This document shows positions 1 to 6,149 of a DNA stretch of 30,422 nt, one piece after another. The notes under the pieces were generated by a model. It did no database searches and was not told where the DNA came from. It saw only the letters and a list, made by a program, of their open reading frames with translations. Each line of letters begins with the position of its first letter. The first letter of the stretch is position 1. The DNA lies in IMG/VR virus record IMGVR_UViG_3300030450_000123, positions 1 through 30,422 of that record. One strand, written 5' to 3'. A program made the position numbers and the translations under genes. Source of the stretch: a virus.

Positions 1-98
1 TGAAATAGAGGATATAAACTTGTACGTTCCATATCGATCTCCCATATATCACCTGTTGTTACTGTTTTAATATTTAAGTGTTGTTCACCTACACACTT
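1..98. repeat. Terminal direct repeat, left copy (contig closure)
   Basis: Bases 1-98 are identical to 30323-30420. Position 99 differs (g on the left, a on the right) and position 100 matches again. Terminal overlap of this size is what an assembler leaves when it walks around a circular or circularly permuted molecule, and a gene reads uninterrupted through it. The inferred unit length is 30,322 bp. It could instead be a true short terminal repeat of a linear virion genome; the sequence alone does not separate the two. Confidence 0.95.
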
Positions 99-152
99 GA
101 TAGTGTCTATTACATTGTTGAATGTTTTAAACCTTATGCTGTCTATACTCAT
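1..152 (-). CDS. Tail-completion-like virion protein, N-terminal 50 codons (gene crosses contig ends)
   Basis: The ATG at 152-150 opens a frame that runs off the left edge and resumes at 30322, giving 169 aa when the ends are joined. The N-terminus begins MSIDSIRFKTFNNVID. The start overlaps the end of the small chaperone-T ORF by 26 bp, as is usual in this operon. The ATG visible near the right end (30354) is internal (residue 41) and would truncate the protein. Function is inferred from position between the tail chaperone and tail genes; see the right-hand part of the gene. Confidence 0.85.
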   Translation of the reverse strand, partial: MSIDSIRFKTFNNVIDTIKCVGEQHLNIKTVTTGDIWEIDMERTSLYPLF

Positions 153-402
153 TTTCTTTTATTTGATTAAAATCTTGTTTATATGCTAAGAATGTCAAAC
201 ATTCATAAACAGGTAACTTTACTACTTTATCTATATTTAATATGTTTTCGTTAGCTAGCATGTATATACTATTATACCAACCCCACTTAGTAGACATTGA
301 ATCTCTATCAGATGTTACGAACCTTTCTTCTTCTTCTTCATTTGTTGTATCAAAGACTTGTGAGAACTGATCATAAGTTGCCTTTCTAAATCGTAAAAAA
401 AA
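127..402 (-). CDS. Tail assembly chaperone T-like extension, reached by a -1 frameshift (or a free 56-aa ORF from 297)
   Basis: A second frame, -1 relative to the upstream 204-aa protein, is open from a stop at 417-415 down to the TAA at 129-127. If ribosomes slip -1 on the nine-T run at 403-395, the first 178 residues of the upstream protein are joined to 89 residues from this frame, making a 267-aa product. The extension has protein-like composition (LRFRKATYDQFSQVFD, then a glutamate run, then MSTKWGWYNSIYMLANENIL). The ATG at 297 could also give a separate 56-aa protein. The layout matches the G/GT tail chaperone scheme of many siphoviruses, where GT recruits tail tube subunits to the tape measure. 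Confidence 0.65.
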   Translation of the reverse strand, partial: FFLRFRKATYDQFSQVFDTTNEEEEERFVTSDRDSMSTKWGWYNSIYMLANENILNIDKVVKLPVYECLTFLAYKQDFNQIKENEYRQHKV

Positions 403-929
403 ACCGATGCTCCATTAAAGTCATCTACTGTTAGTTTTTTCTTAAACAGTTCCGCACGTTTGTCATCTGGTTTATATTCTTCTATTAAATACTTGTCCTT
501 TTCTTTTGCTATTACAGGTCTATATAATATAGATAATATATGATGTAGATTTTCTATTGTATCTTTATTGTAAGTTTCTAGATCAACAAATTCACCTAAC
601 GTCATATCTTTTAGTTTAGGGTGAAATCCATACTCTACGTCATCTATTTTAATTATGTGTTTTAATTCTTCGTTAGGTTTAGTGTTAAATAGTTTTTTTA
701 AATATACACCTAAGTCATTAATACTTTTTACTTCTAAGTTATATAGTTTTTTTACAGGTATATCAGATATACAATTAACAAGTTTTATTGCCTTATCTAT
801 TTCACTTTCTTCTTTTGTACTTTCTAAGACTTTCATAGTACGCATATATCTACCTAGTGTTAATTCGTTCCATTCACTAGGCATATTAAATGTAGTTTTC
901 TTCTTACCTTCTGTAATAGTTACTTTCAT
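315..929 (-). CDS. Putative tail assembly chaperone G
   Basis: This 204-aa, charged, largely helical protein begins with a short strand-rich segment (MKVTITEGKKKTTFNMP) and then WNELTLGRYMR. A related phrase recurs at residues 110-118 (TLGEFVDLE). It ends in a lysine run. It lies directly after terminase and is the first gene of the tail unit, with the recurrent TTTATATTATATA element 2 nt before its ATG. A T9 slippery run within codons 176-179 and an open -1 frame afterwards support a G/GT chaperone. Chaperones usually lie just before the tape-measure gene; here that gene is about 6.5 kb further along, so the placement is unusual. No enzymatic motif is visible. Confidence 0.65.
   Translation of the reverse strand: MKVTITEGKKKTTFNMPSEWNELTLGRYMRTMKVLESTKEESEIDKAIKLVNCISDIPVKKLYNLEVKSINDLGVYLKKLFNTKPNEELKHIIKIDDVEYGFHPKLKDMTLGEFVDLETYNKDTIENLHHILSILYRPVIAKEKDKYLIEEYKPDDKRAELFKKKLTVDDFNGASVFFYDLERQLMISSHKSLIQQMKKKKKGS
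395..403 (-). other. T9 slippery site for candidate programmed -1 frameshift
   Basis: On the coding strand the run reads G followed by nine T and then AC, so two in-frame TTT codons are preceded by T (pattern T TTT TTT), a perfect X XXY YYZ heptamer. Slippage by -1 leads into the open frame ending at 127. No strong stem-loop was found by eye just downstream. Confidence 0.6.
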
Positions 930-931
930 AG

Positions 932-944
932 TATATAATATAAA
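932..944 (-). promoter_or_regulatory. Recurrent TTTATATTATATA element before tail unit
   Basis: Reads TTTATATTATATA on the minus strand, then CT, then ATG of the 204-aa gene. It is one of four copies (also 4724-4736, 18565-18577 and 21666-21678), all exactly 2 nt from a start codon and all at the head of a gene module. It is probably a phage-specific promoter; if so the transcripts would be almost or fully leaderless. Confidence 0.5.
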
Positions 945-967
945 TTATTAGTATTTAGTTTAAAATC

Positions 968-2287
968 TTATTGTACGTAATACTTACCGAAGTTACTATC
1001 TATCTCATAGTACATACGCATCATCATTGCATCTGAATAATCAGGGGATCTACCTAAAATGTTTTTGATTATATCTTTAGGTATTATTTGTAGTTTATTG
1101 TCTTTGTCCATATCTTTAGATCTCACCTGTTCTAATTCTTCTATTATCTGGTTCTTTTGTGTAATATCATTTGTAGTAATTCCTATCTGTCCTTTATTAA
1201 TTAATTCAGATAACTTATAATAACATTGTGTTTTAAGGTTCTGGTAATTTTCTTTATTCATTGGCCTTGAATTATTTACAAAACCTTTACATTTCAACAT
1301 ATCAACCGCACCACCCCCCACACCATCTTCATCACATATTATATTACGTAAATATACACCCTCGTTACGTTGTAATGTTCTTATTTCCTCGACAACCTGT
1401 GTTATAGACGTTTTAAGGAACGATCTAATCTTTTTAATAGTTAGCCCTTCCCAATACATAATAACTGTCTTATCACTTCCAAAACGTGCTATGTCACAAG
1501 TTATGTATTTATCACCTTCTTTACCTTTTTGTTCAAATAGATTAATTATAGAATCATAGTTACATAGGTTATCATTACTTGCGTTGTATTCCCAATTACC
1601 AAATAATAATCTTTGTTTACTTATTTCGTCTAGTTTCTGTAATTGTCCTTTATAGTGTATTGATATATAAGGGTTATCGTCTACTAAACTTTGTATAAAC
1701 TTCTTGTGTGTTTCTAATTTGTTCTCTTGTGCTGGTCTATAGTATTGTGTGTATGTCCAATTCTTAGATGGATTGCACGTTAGTAATAGTTTAGGTATCA
1801 AATTAAATTCATCTAACTTATAACGTATTCTACTATTTACTATATTCTTAGCCTTCTCTGTTATCTGATTAGCTTCGTCTATAAATGCACCTGATATTTC
1901 TAACGAACCTAAACTGTCATAATTAGGATCAGCTGGATAATGAAATAGATCTTTTAAATATATCTCACTACCATTATAGAAGGTAATTATATTTGAACCA
2001 CCATTAAATGTAAAATGTTTACCTGCTATTATATTCCATTTCTGACAAACCTCGAAGAAAGTATTTAAAGTTGTTTTCTTTAAGTTATCTAATTTAGATC
2101 TCCCCATTAGATACCTTGTTCTTGGATATTTTAAACAAGCTAGTATTAACCACGCACAACCTATAAAAGATTTACCACCACCTGCTGCACCACCAAATAA
2201 TATATCACTCGTAGTTTCGTCAAATAAATATTTTATAGCTTTTTTTTGTGTACTTGTAAATGTAGGATTAATATTCAACTCCGTCAA
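968..2287 (-). CDS. terL: Terminase large subunit (packaging ATPase/nuclease)
   Basis: This 439-aa protein has an N-terminal packaging ATPase and a C-terminal RNase H-like nuclease. Walker A is GGAAGGGKS at about residues 32-40, Walker B is AFIDEAN (Asp137, Glu138), and the coupling motif LLLTCNPS lies at about 167-174. Nuclease acidic residues appear in ITCDIARFGSDKT (Asp265, Asp272), IICDEDGVG (Asp319, Asp321) and the C-terminal SPDYSDAMMM. It cuts the concatemer and drives DNA into the prohead through the portal. Its ATG lies inside the end of the small-subunit gene (20-bp overlap), so the two are translationally coupled. Length is normal for the family. Confidence 0.96.
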   Translation of the reverse strand: MTELNINPTFTSTQKKAIKYLFDETTSDILFGGAAGGGKSFIGCAWLILACLKYPRTRYLMGRSKLDNLKKTTLNTFFEVCQKWNIIAGKHFTFNGGSNIITFYNGSEIYLKDLFHYPADPNYDSLGSLEISGAFIDEANQITEKAKNIVNSRIRYKLDEFNLIPKLLLTCNPSKNWTYTQYYRPAQENKLETHKKFIQSLVDDNPYISIHYKGQLQKLDEISKQRLLFGNWEYNASNDNLCNYDSIINLFEQKGKEGDKYITCDIARFGSDKTVIMYWEGLTIKKIRSFLKTSITQVVEEIRTLQRNEGVYLRNIICDEDGVGGGAVDMLKCKGFVNNSRPMNKENYQNLKTQCYYKLSELINKGQIGITTNDITQKNQIIEELEQVRSKDMDKDNKLQIIPKDIIKNILGRSPDYSDAMMMRMYYEIDSNFGKYYVQ

Positions 2288-2621
2288 TATTGATATTTAT
2301 TTTTATAGGTTCGTCACCGCTTGTTATATCTAATTCTGACTTTTCTATATAACCTCGCTTCTTACCTTTAGTTTTTAAATAGAATATTGTTGCTGATGTA
2401 TTACCTTTCTCTATTTGATTATGTAGTTTACTTTCTACAAAGTCAAGTGCTATATTGTCAATGTCATTGACTTTCTTAGCAAATTCCTCATCTTCGTTTA
2501 ACCATTTATAAAATGTAGATCTAGGTATATCTGTTTTTTTACAAGCTATTGTTACTACACCTAAACTATTCTCTAACGCTTGTATCATTGCTTCCTTTTT
2601 TATGTGCCTACTTTTGTCCAT
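2268..2621 (-). CDS. terS: Terminase small subunit (DNA recognition)
   Basis: This 117-aa protein carries an N-terminal helix-turn-helix (KKEAMIQALENSLGVVTIAC ... IPRSTFYKWLNEDEEF, about residues 8-45). A helical middle suited to oligomerisation follows (IALDFVESKLHNQIEKGN), then a segment ATIFYLKTKGKKRGY shared with many phage small terminases. It selects viral DNA for packaging and hands it to the large subunit encoded immediately after it. It starts only 2 nt after the stop of the dioxygenase gene, so packaging and base modification are in one transcription unit. The leader GATAAATAAAA before ATG is A-rich with no Shine-Dalgarno. Confidence 0.85.
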   Translation of the reverse strand: MDKSRHIKKEAMIQALENSLGVVTIACKKTDIPRSTFYKWLNEDEEFAKKVNDIDNIALDFVESKLHNQIEKGNTSATIFYLKTKGKKRGYIEKSELDITSGDEPIKININIDGVEY

Positions 2622-2623
2622 TT

Positions 2624-3427
2624 TTATTTATCTTTAAAATATTTTAATGAATAGAATATCAAACTATTTCGATACCCTGTTTCGTGTATTGGTTTTATTG
2701 GTGTAACACCATGCATATTTCTCCATGCAGGATAAACTAACATACTATTATCTGCCTGTTCAAATGTTGTGTTGTAATCAGGAACATTCAAAGATCCCCC
2801 TTTACTATTGTTTCTTTTAGTTAATATAACATTAACCGATCCGACTAAGTTACCTGTATCTCTATGAAAAGCTGCTGCAATATTGAAGTTAGATATACTG
2901 CTTGTAAACATATTACCGAACTTCCACTTATCGTCTATACTTTCAAACATCTTCATTTGTCTTTCATATATTGTTGGTGCAACTTCTTTTATAACTTTCT
3001 CACTTTCCATTGCTGTAGCTAACATTGCTTTTATAAATGTCTGTGCCTTTTTATCACTATGTACTGATGATCTACTTGGATATGTTCTTCTTAATAATGC
3101 TCGAGGTGCAAGGCTTCCTAATATAGTAGAATATTGTAACACAGGATTATCTAATTTATATTTACCATACTTCTCATAACCATCTCTTAAAGATTCTGAT
3201 CTTAACATTTCTGATTTAGGCACGTTGTCACTTCTAAATTCATTATTAGAAACAGATAATAATTTACTTAACCTATCATTATACTTAGATACGTCTTTAA
3301 TATAGAATCCTATTATCTCGCCTTCATCTTCTAATAAACAATCTTCTGTTATTGTTGGTTCGTAATAAGGGCACTTATCACCTATCTTTACATTATGTTC
3401 TACCTTTTTTAATTTAATTGTTTTCAT
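2624..3427 (-). CDS. TET/JBP-family 2-oxoglutarate/Fe(II) dioxygenase (DNA base oxidase)
   Basis: The 267-aa protein shows the complete double-stranded beta-helix signature in its C-terminal third. AAAFHRDTGN gives the first metal ligands (His188, Asp190). RNMHGVTPI gives the second His (His239). GYRNSLIFYS gives the 2-oxoglutarate-binding Arg (Arg253). The HRD...N, R-x-x-H-x-x-TP and R-x-S-x-x-FY spacing matches what I recall of TET proteins closely. Family members hydroxylate 5-methylcytosine (TET) or thymine (JBP) in DNA. It overlaps the glycosyltransferase gene by ATGA and precedes terS by 2 nt, so it most likely oxidises a phage DNA base for later glycosylation. The actual base is not determined; no C5-methyltransferase is visible here. 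The N-terminal 100 residues are family-specific and unassigned. Confidence 0.85.
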   Translation of the reverse strand: MKTIKLKKVEHNVKIGDKCPYYEPTITEDCLLEDEGEIIGFYIKDVSKYNDRLSKLLSVSNNEFRSDNVPKSEMLRSESLRDGYEKYGKYKLDNPVLQYSTILGSLAPRALLRRTYPSRSSVHSDKKAQTFIKAMLATAMESEKVIKEVAPTIYERQMKMFESIDDKWKFGNMFTSSISNFNIAAAFHRDTGNLVGSVNVILTKRNNSKGGSLNVPDYNTTFEQADNSMLVYPAWRNMHGVTPIKPIHETGYRNSLIFYSLKYFKDK

Positions 3428-4149
3428 TTTACTATTTTGTTTAATGATTTTGCATAACCTTTTATATCAACTCTTGAATCTATTCTGTCTTTCTTTTTAA
3501 TTAATTTTGCGTATGGATGCCATTTTTTTGTTAAGTTTTCTGCCCAAATAATGTCCTTTTTATTCTTATACAGATCAAAAAGGCCTCCACTATTACTACC
3601 CACGTTAGGACAACTGAACCAATAATGATTAAATCTAAGAACACCATAACCATTTTTAATAGTTTCCATTTGAAAGTCACGATCTTCTTTAGTGTTGTCC
3701 TCATAATTCCAATGTATTTTTTCTATATTCATTAATACACAAACCTCTGCAAACTTTCTGTTTATAGAATAACTTGTTTTCTCATGCCATGCATGCTGTG
3801 TATAATTTATTCCTATTAATTCAAAAGGTAATTTTTTTGCTTTATTTAAAATATCTAACCATATACCCGCGTCTTTCTTTACTGTCTTTCCGTTATATAT
3901 ACCAAAAGAAATAACGTCATCATCACATATAATTACCCACTTATGATTATTTTCCCTTGCATAATTTAACATAAAGTTTCTTACATATGTTACACCTTTA
4001 TCATTTTCTTTTATATCTACTTTGTTAGGCACTTTATATAATTCATATTCCTGTGGTTCTACAAAATGTTTTACCTGTATTCCTACATCTTGGAACAACT
4101 TATATGTCTTTGTATTTGGCCTGCCTTTTGTAGGTATATAACAAATCAT
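3424..4149 (-). CDS. TET-associated-type glycosyltransferase (putative DNA glycosyltransferase)
   Basis: This 241-aa GT-A-like protein begins MICYIPTKGRPNTKTYK, the nucleotide-sugar-binding start typical of the TET-associated glycosyltransferase (TAGT) group. It has a triple-aspartate metal-binding motif in WVIICDDDVISF (Asp76-78) and a later acidic KEDRDF motif (about residues 154-159) suited to the catalytic region. A Trp/His-rich stretch FNHYWFSCPN follows. Such enzymes transfer a sugar from a UDP-type donor. Adjacency to the TET/JBP-like oxidase (4-nt ATGA overlap) and to a ParB-like gene (1-nt TAATG overlap) suggests the acceptor is the hydroxylated DNA base. Donor and sugar cannot be read from sequence. 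Confidence 0.78.
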   Translation of the reverse strand: MICYIPTKGRPNTKTYKLFQDVGIQVKHFVEPQEYELYKVPNKVDIKENDKGVTYVRNFMLNYARENNHKWVIICDDDVISFGIYNGKTVKKDAGIWLDILNKAKKLPFELIGINYTQHAWHEKTSYSINRKFAEVCVLMNIEKIHWNYEDNTKEDRDFQMETIKNGYGVLRFNHYWFSCPNVGSNSGGLFDLYKNKKDIIWAENLTKKWHPYAKLIKKKDRIDSRVDIKGYAKSLNKIVK

Positions 4150-4721
4150 TATTCTGGTAATTTAGAAGATAATAATTCCATTAACATGCCACCAATATAA
4201 TTTCCAGCCTTTCTATGTATTGATATAAGTTCAAGTGCCTTTTCGTGATCGTCTTTATCAAAGTCAATTAATATACCTTTCCTTACGTCATCTGCCATAT
4301 CTTCAACTTCTGAATCTAAATTAACATCTTCTAATATAGAATAGTCAACCACTTCTTCAGGTTGCCATACGTCCATCCCCCAATCTTTTAAATCTCTATT
4401 ATCCCATTCATTTGCTAACAGATCCCAATTCCACTCACCGAACCCTACATTGTCTTTAACTATAAACTCTTTCTTTTGTTTATCTGTTAAACCTTTAGCT
4501 ATTTTAATTGGTACTTCTTTTATTCCTGCTTGCTGACAAGCTTTAAACCTCATGTTACCACCTAGTATAACCATTTCTTCGTCTACTACTATTGGTCTAA
4601 GTTTTAACATTTCAGGAAATTGCTTAATACTTTCTACTAATTTTTTAAATTTCTTATCCTTTATGATCCTTGGATTGTTTTCATTTGATACTAACTTACT
4701 GATTGATATTGTTTTGTCCAT
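4149..4721 (-). CDS. ParB-like N-terminal domain protein
   Basis: This 190-aa protein opens with the ParB/Srx fold: ISISKLVSNENNPR (residues 4-18), then an IKQFPEMLKLRPIVVD strand-helix region and the signature GGNMRFKACQQAG (about 53-66). Then come KKEFIVKDNVGFGEWNWDLL and NRDLKDWGMDVW, as in phage ParB-like proteins often found beside DNA methyltransferases. There is no obvious C-terminal KorB-type HTH, so it is unlikely to be a classical partition protein. ParB folds can bind or cut DNA or use nucleotides. In this setting it probably helps direct the modification enzymes. It heads the ParB-glycosyltransferase-dioxygenase-terminase unit and has the conserved TTTATATTATATA element before its ATG. 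Confidence 0.8.
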   Translation of the reverse strand: MDKTISISKLVSNENNPRIIKDKKFKKLVESIKQFPEMLKLRPIVVDEEMVILGGNMRFKACQQAGIKEVPIKIAKGLTDKQKKEFIVKDNVGFGEWNWDLLANEWDNRDLKDWGMDVWQPEEVVDYSILEDVNLDSEVEDMADDVRKGILIDFDKDDHEKALELISIHRKAGNYIGGMLMELLSSKLPE

Positions 4722-4723
4722 GT

Positions 4724-4736
4724 TATATAATATAAA
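4724..4736 (-). promoter_or_regulatory. Recurrent TTTATATTATATA element before modification/packaging unit
   Basis: Perfect 13-mer, then AC, then the ATG of the ParB-like gene. It fits in the 17-nt gap after the upstream zinc-protein gene. Same position relative to ATG as the copies at 932, 18565 and 21666. Confidence 0.5.
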
Positions 4737-4738
4737 AT

Positions 4739-4981
4739 TTATAATTCTGTTTTTTTGTTACCTTTCATTATTCTTTCTGCATGCTTTTTAGATTCACTGA
4801 AACTATGTTTTGGTTCGTTACGTATGATAGTCGGCATTCCGTCATCTTCTGTAATACATTCCATTTCTTTGTCACAACATACAGCTTCTTTGTTTACTAA
4901 CTTCTTTAACTTTTCATTGAAGGTTAATTTAAACTTAAAAAGATCTTTTGTGTTTCCACATATATTACATTGATATTTCAT
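4739..4981 (-). CDS. Small zinc-ribbon-like protein
   Basis: This 80-aa protein starts MKYQCNICGN with Cys5 and Cys8, and has AVCCDKEMECI with Cys35, Cys36 and Cys42, so four or more cysteines could hold one zinc. The C-terminal half is charged (SESKKHAERIMKGNKKTEL) and probably helical. Zinc ribbons of this size in phages often contact nucleic acid or RNA polymerase, but nothing here fixes the role. It is the last gene of the early block before the ParB unit, and its start overlaps the end of the preceding 59-aa ORF by 17 bp. Confidence 0.75.
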   Translation of the reverse strand: MKYQCNICGNTKDLFKFKLTFNEKLKKLVNKEAVCCDKEMECITEDDGMPTIIRNEPKHSFSESKKHAERIMKGNKKTEL

Positions 4982-5144
4982 TTAACCTGTCTATTAATTG
5001 TTTAGGTGTATATATTTTTAAATTGTTTGAATAGTTTTGATAGATCTGTGTAATAACATTTTCTTCTTCATCAAAAGTCCATAACGATCTTATATTGTTA
5101 TTTACATGCCTTCTTAATTCTCTTTTAATATTTGTGTATTTCAT
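4965..5144 (-). CDS. Hypothetical 59-aa protein
   Basis: An ATG at 5144-5142 opens a 59-codon frame (MKYTNIKRELRRHVNNN ... to a TAA at 4967-4965). It is basic at the N-terminus, then acidic (FDEEEN), and ends in a helix QLIDRLNEISM. Its start overlaps the preceding 33-aa ORF's stop by ATGA and its end overlaps the zinc-protein start by 17 bp. That tiling is what genuine genes in this operon show. No recognisable domain. Confidence 0.6.
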   Translation of the reverse strand: MKYTNIKRELRRHVNNNIRSLWTFDEEENVITQIYQNYSNNLKIYTPKQLIDRLNEISM

Positions 5145-5242
5145 TTTTTATTTTGTTCTATATGATCTTCTATTTGTGAAGCTGCATATAATCCTGTTGC
5201 TATTCCTATTATGTATATTGATAGTAGTAATATTATTTCCAT
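5141..5242 (-). CDS. 33-aa single-pass membrane peptide
   Basis: The frame starts at ATG 5242-5240, overlapping the preceding gene's TAA (TAATG), and ends in TGA overlapping the next ATG (ATGA). It has one hydrophobic segment of about 20 residues (MEIILLLSIYIIGIATGLYA) and a charged tail (QIEDHIEQNKK). Both junctions show translational coupling, which supports a real microprotein. Function unknown; a small membrane effector is possible. Confidence 0.5.
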   Translation of the reverse strand: MEIILLLSIYIIGIATGLYAASQIEDHIEQNKK

Positions 5243-5466
5243 TATTGATTTTCTGGTGTATGTTTAGTTCTTAAATATTGTAATTCTTGTACGTCTGTTT
5301 TATACTTCATACCTGTAATTAGTTCCCAACTTATATCGTGTTTAACTATTTCAGGAATAACCATTTTCTTATTACGTAAATCATCATCTTTATAATTAGG
5401 ATATATACTTTTGTAACATGATTCTTTAAGTCTACCTATCTTTTTACCTTTTATTATTTTGCTCAT
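5242..5466 (-). CDS. Hypothetical 74-aa protein
   Basis: The 74-aa product is basic at its start (MSKIIKGKKIGRLKESCYK) and ends TKHTPENQ. No motif is recognised. It overlaps the DUF3310-like gene by 23 bp upstream and the membrane peptide by 1 bp downstream (TAATG). It belongs to the tightly packed early block. Confidence 0.6.
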   Translation of the reverse strand: MSKIIKGKKIGRLKESCYKSIYPNYKDDDLRNKKMVIPEIVKHDISWELITGMKYKTDVQELQYLRTKHTPENQ

Positions 5467-5767
5467 AATTTTCTATTTCAAATTGTAAGTGTGCTATTGC
5501 TTTAGTTAAACATTCTATAGGTGTATCGTGTTTATGGTATGCTCTTAATATGTAAGTAACTGCCGTTCCACAATGATAAGATAGATCAAAGTTATCACAT
5601 ACTTTACGTGCTTCGTAACCATTTTTACCTTTATAGTATTTAGGTACCCTGTTGTCTAGTCCTAATTCTTCTTTAGTCATTAACATTTTTGGATTGATTG
5701 GACTTTTACAATTTCTGTCCACATTCCTTTCTCTATCGTAGTAATATTTACTTTTTGTATTCGTCAT
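5444..5767 (-). CDS. DUF3310-like phage protein
   Basis: In this 107-aa protein the C-terminal half reads YEARKVCDNFDLSYHCGTAV followed by TYILRAYHKHDTPIECLTKAIAHLQFEIE. This resembles the DUF3310 pattern in which an F-x-L helix is followed by a tract leading to Y-I-x-R-A-x-x-K and a final helix pairing A-I-x-H-L. DUF3310 proteins are common in phage nucleotide or replication modules and have no firm biochemical assignment. The N-terminal half is basic and Tyr-rich. It overlaps the zinc-ribbon gene by 20 bp and the 74-aa gene by 23 bp. Confidence 0.65.
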   Translation of the reverse strand: MTNTKSKYYYDRERNVDRNCKSPINPKMLMTKEELGLDNRVPKYYKGKNGYEARKVCDNFDLSYHCGTAVTYILRAYHKHDTPIECLTKAIAHLQFEIENYEQNNKR

Positions 5768-6149
5768 ATATTTTCTTTATTCCGTTATGCACTGTACTTA
5801 AACATGATCTACAATTTGTTGTTACTTTGTAATTAAAATCATATATAGTATTGTATAATTCTATTAGTTTCTTTTTTGTTTCATGATCTTTTATTGTTCT
5901 ATTTTTTATATCAGGATATATATTTAAAACTTCTTTTAATAAATGTTTTGGTAACTCTTTAGGCGCTTCGTGTTCTTTAGTTGCTAACCAGTATTCTTTA
6001 GGACATTCCATAACTGATATAGATGCTTTTATTCTCATAAAACAACCGCAATTAGTACAAGTACCTGTAGGTTTAAAATAGTCGTCACACCTTCTACACA
6101 TACTTAACCTTTCTTTATAGGTTTCTTTATTTACAAAAAACTTATTCAA
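5748..6149 (-). CDS. Zinc-ribbon protein of the CxxC...CxNCGCF type
   Basis: This 133-aa protein contains MCRRCDDYFKPTGTCTNCGC followed by F, M and then ECPKEYW, giving Cys18, Cys21 and a second Cys cluster plus a final Cys-Pro: a compact treble-clef or ribbon. A second pair, TNCRSCL, lies near residue 112. The start is TTG at 6149-6147, inside a TTGA overlap with the methyltransferase stop. The first in-frame ATG (Met17) would cut into the Cys cluster, so TTG is preferred. Similar proteins occur in Bacteroidetes phages without known function; nucleic-acid binding is a reasonable guess. Confidence 0.65.
   Translation of the reverse strand: MNKFFVNKETYKERLSMCRRCDDYFKPTGTCTNCGCFMRIKASISVMECPKEYWLATKEHEAPKELPKHLLKEVLNIYPDIKNRTIKDHETKKKLIELYNTIYDFNYKVTTNCRSCLSTVHNGIKKIYDEYKK

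Noticed and set aside
321-341. AAG repeat near the end of the chaperone gene as the frameshift site
   Set aside because: No X XXY YYZ heptamer can be placed there in the zero frame (each AAG codon is preceded by G). The T9 run at 395-403 fits perfectly instead.
4149-4721. Plasmid-type partition system
   Set aside because: No ParA ATPase or parS-like array. The ParB-like protein is coupled to DNA-modification genes instead.
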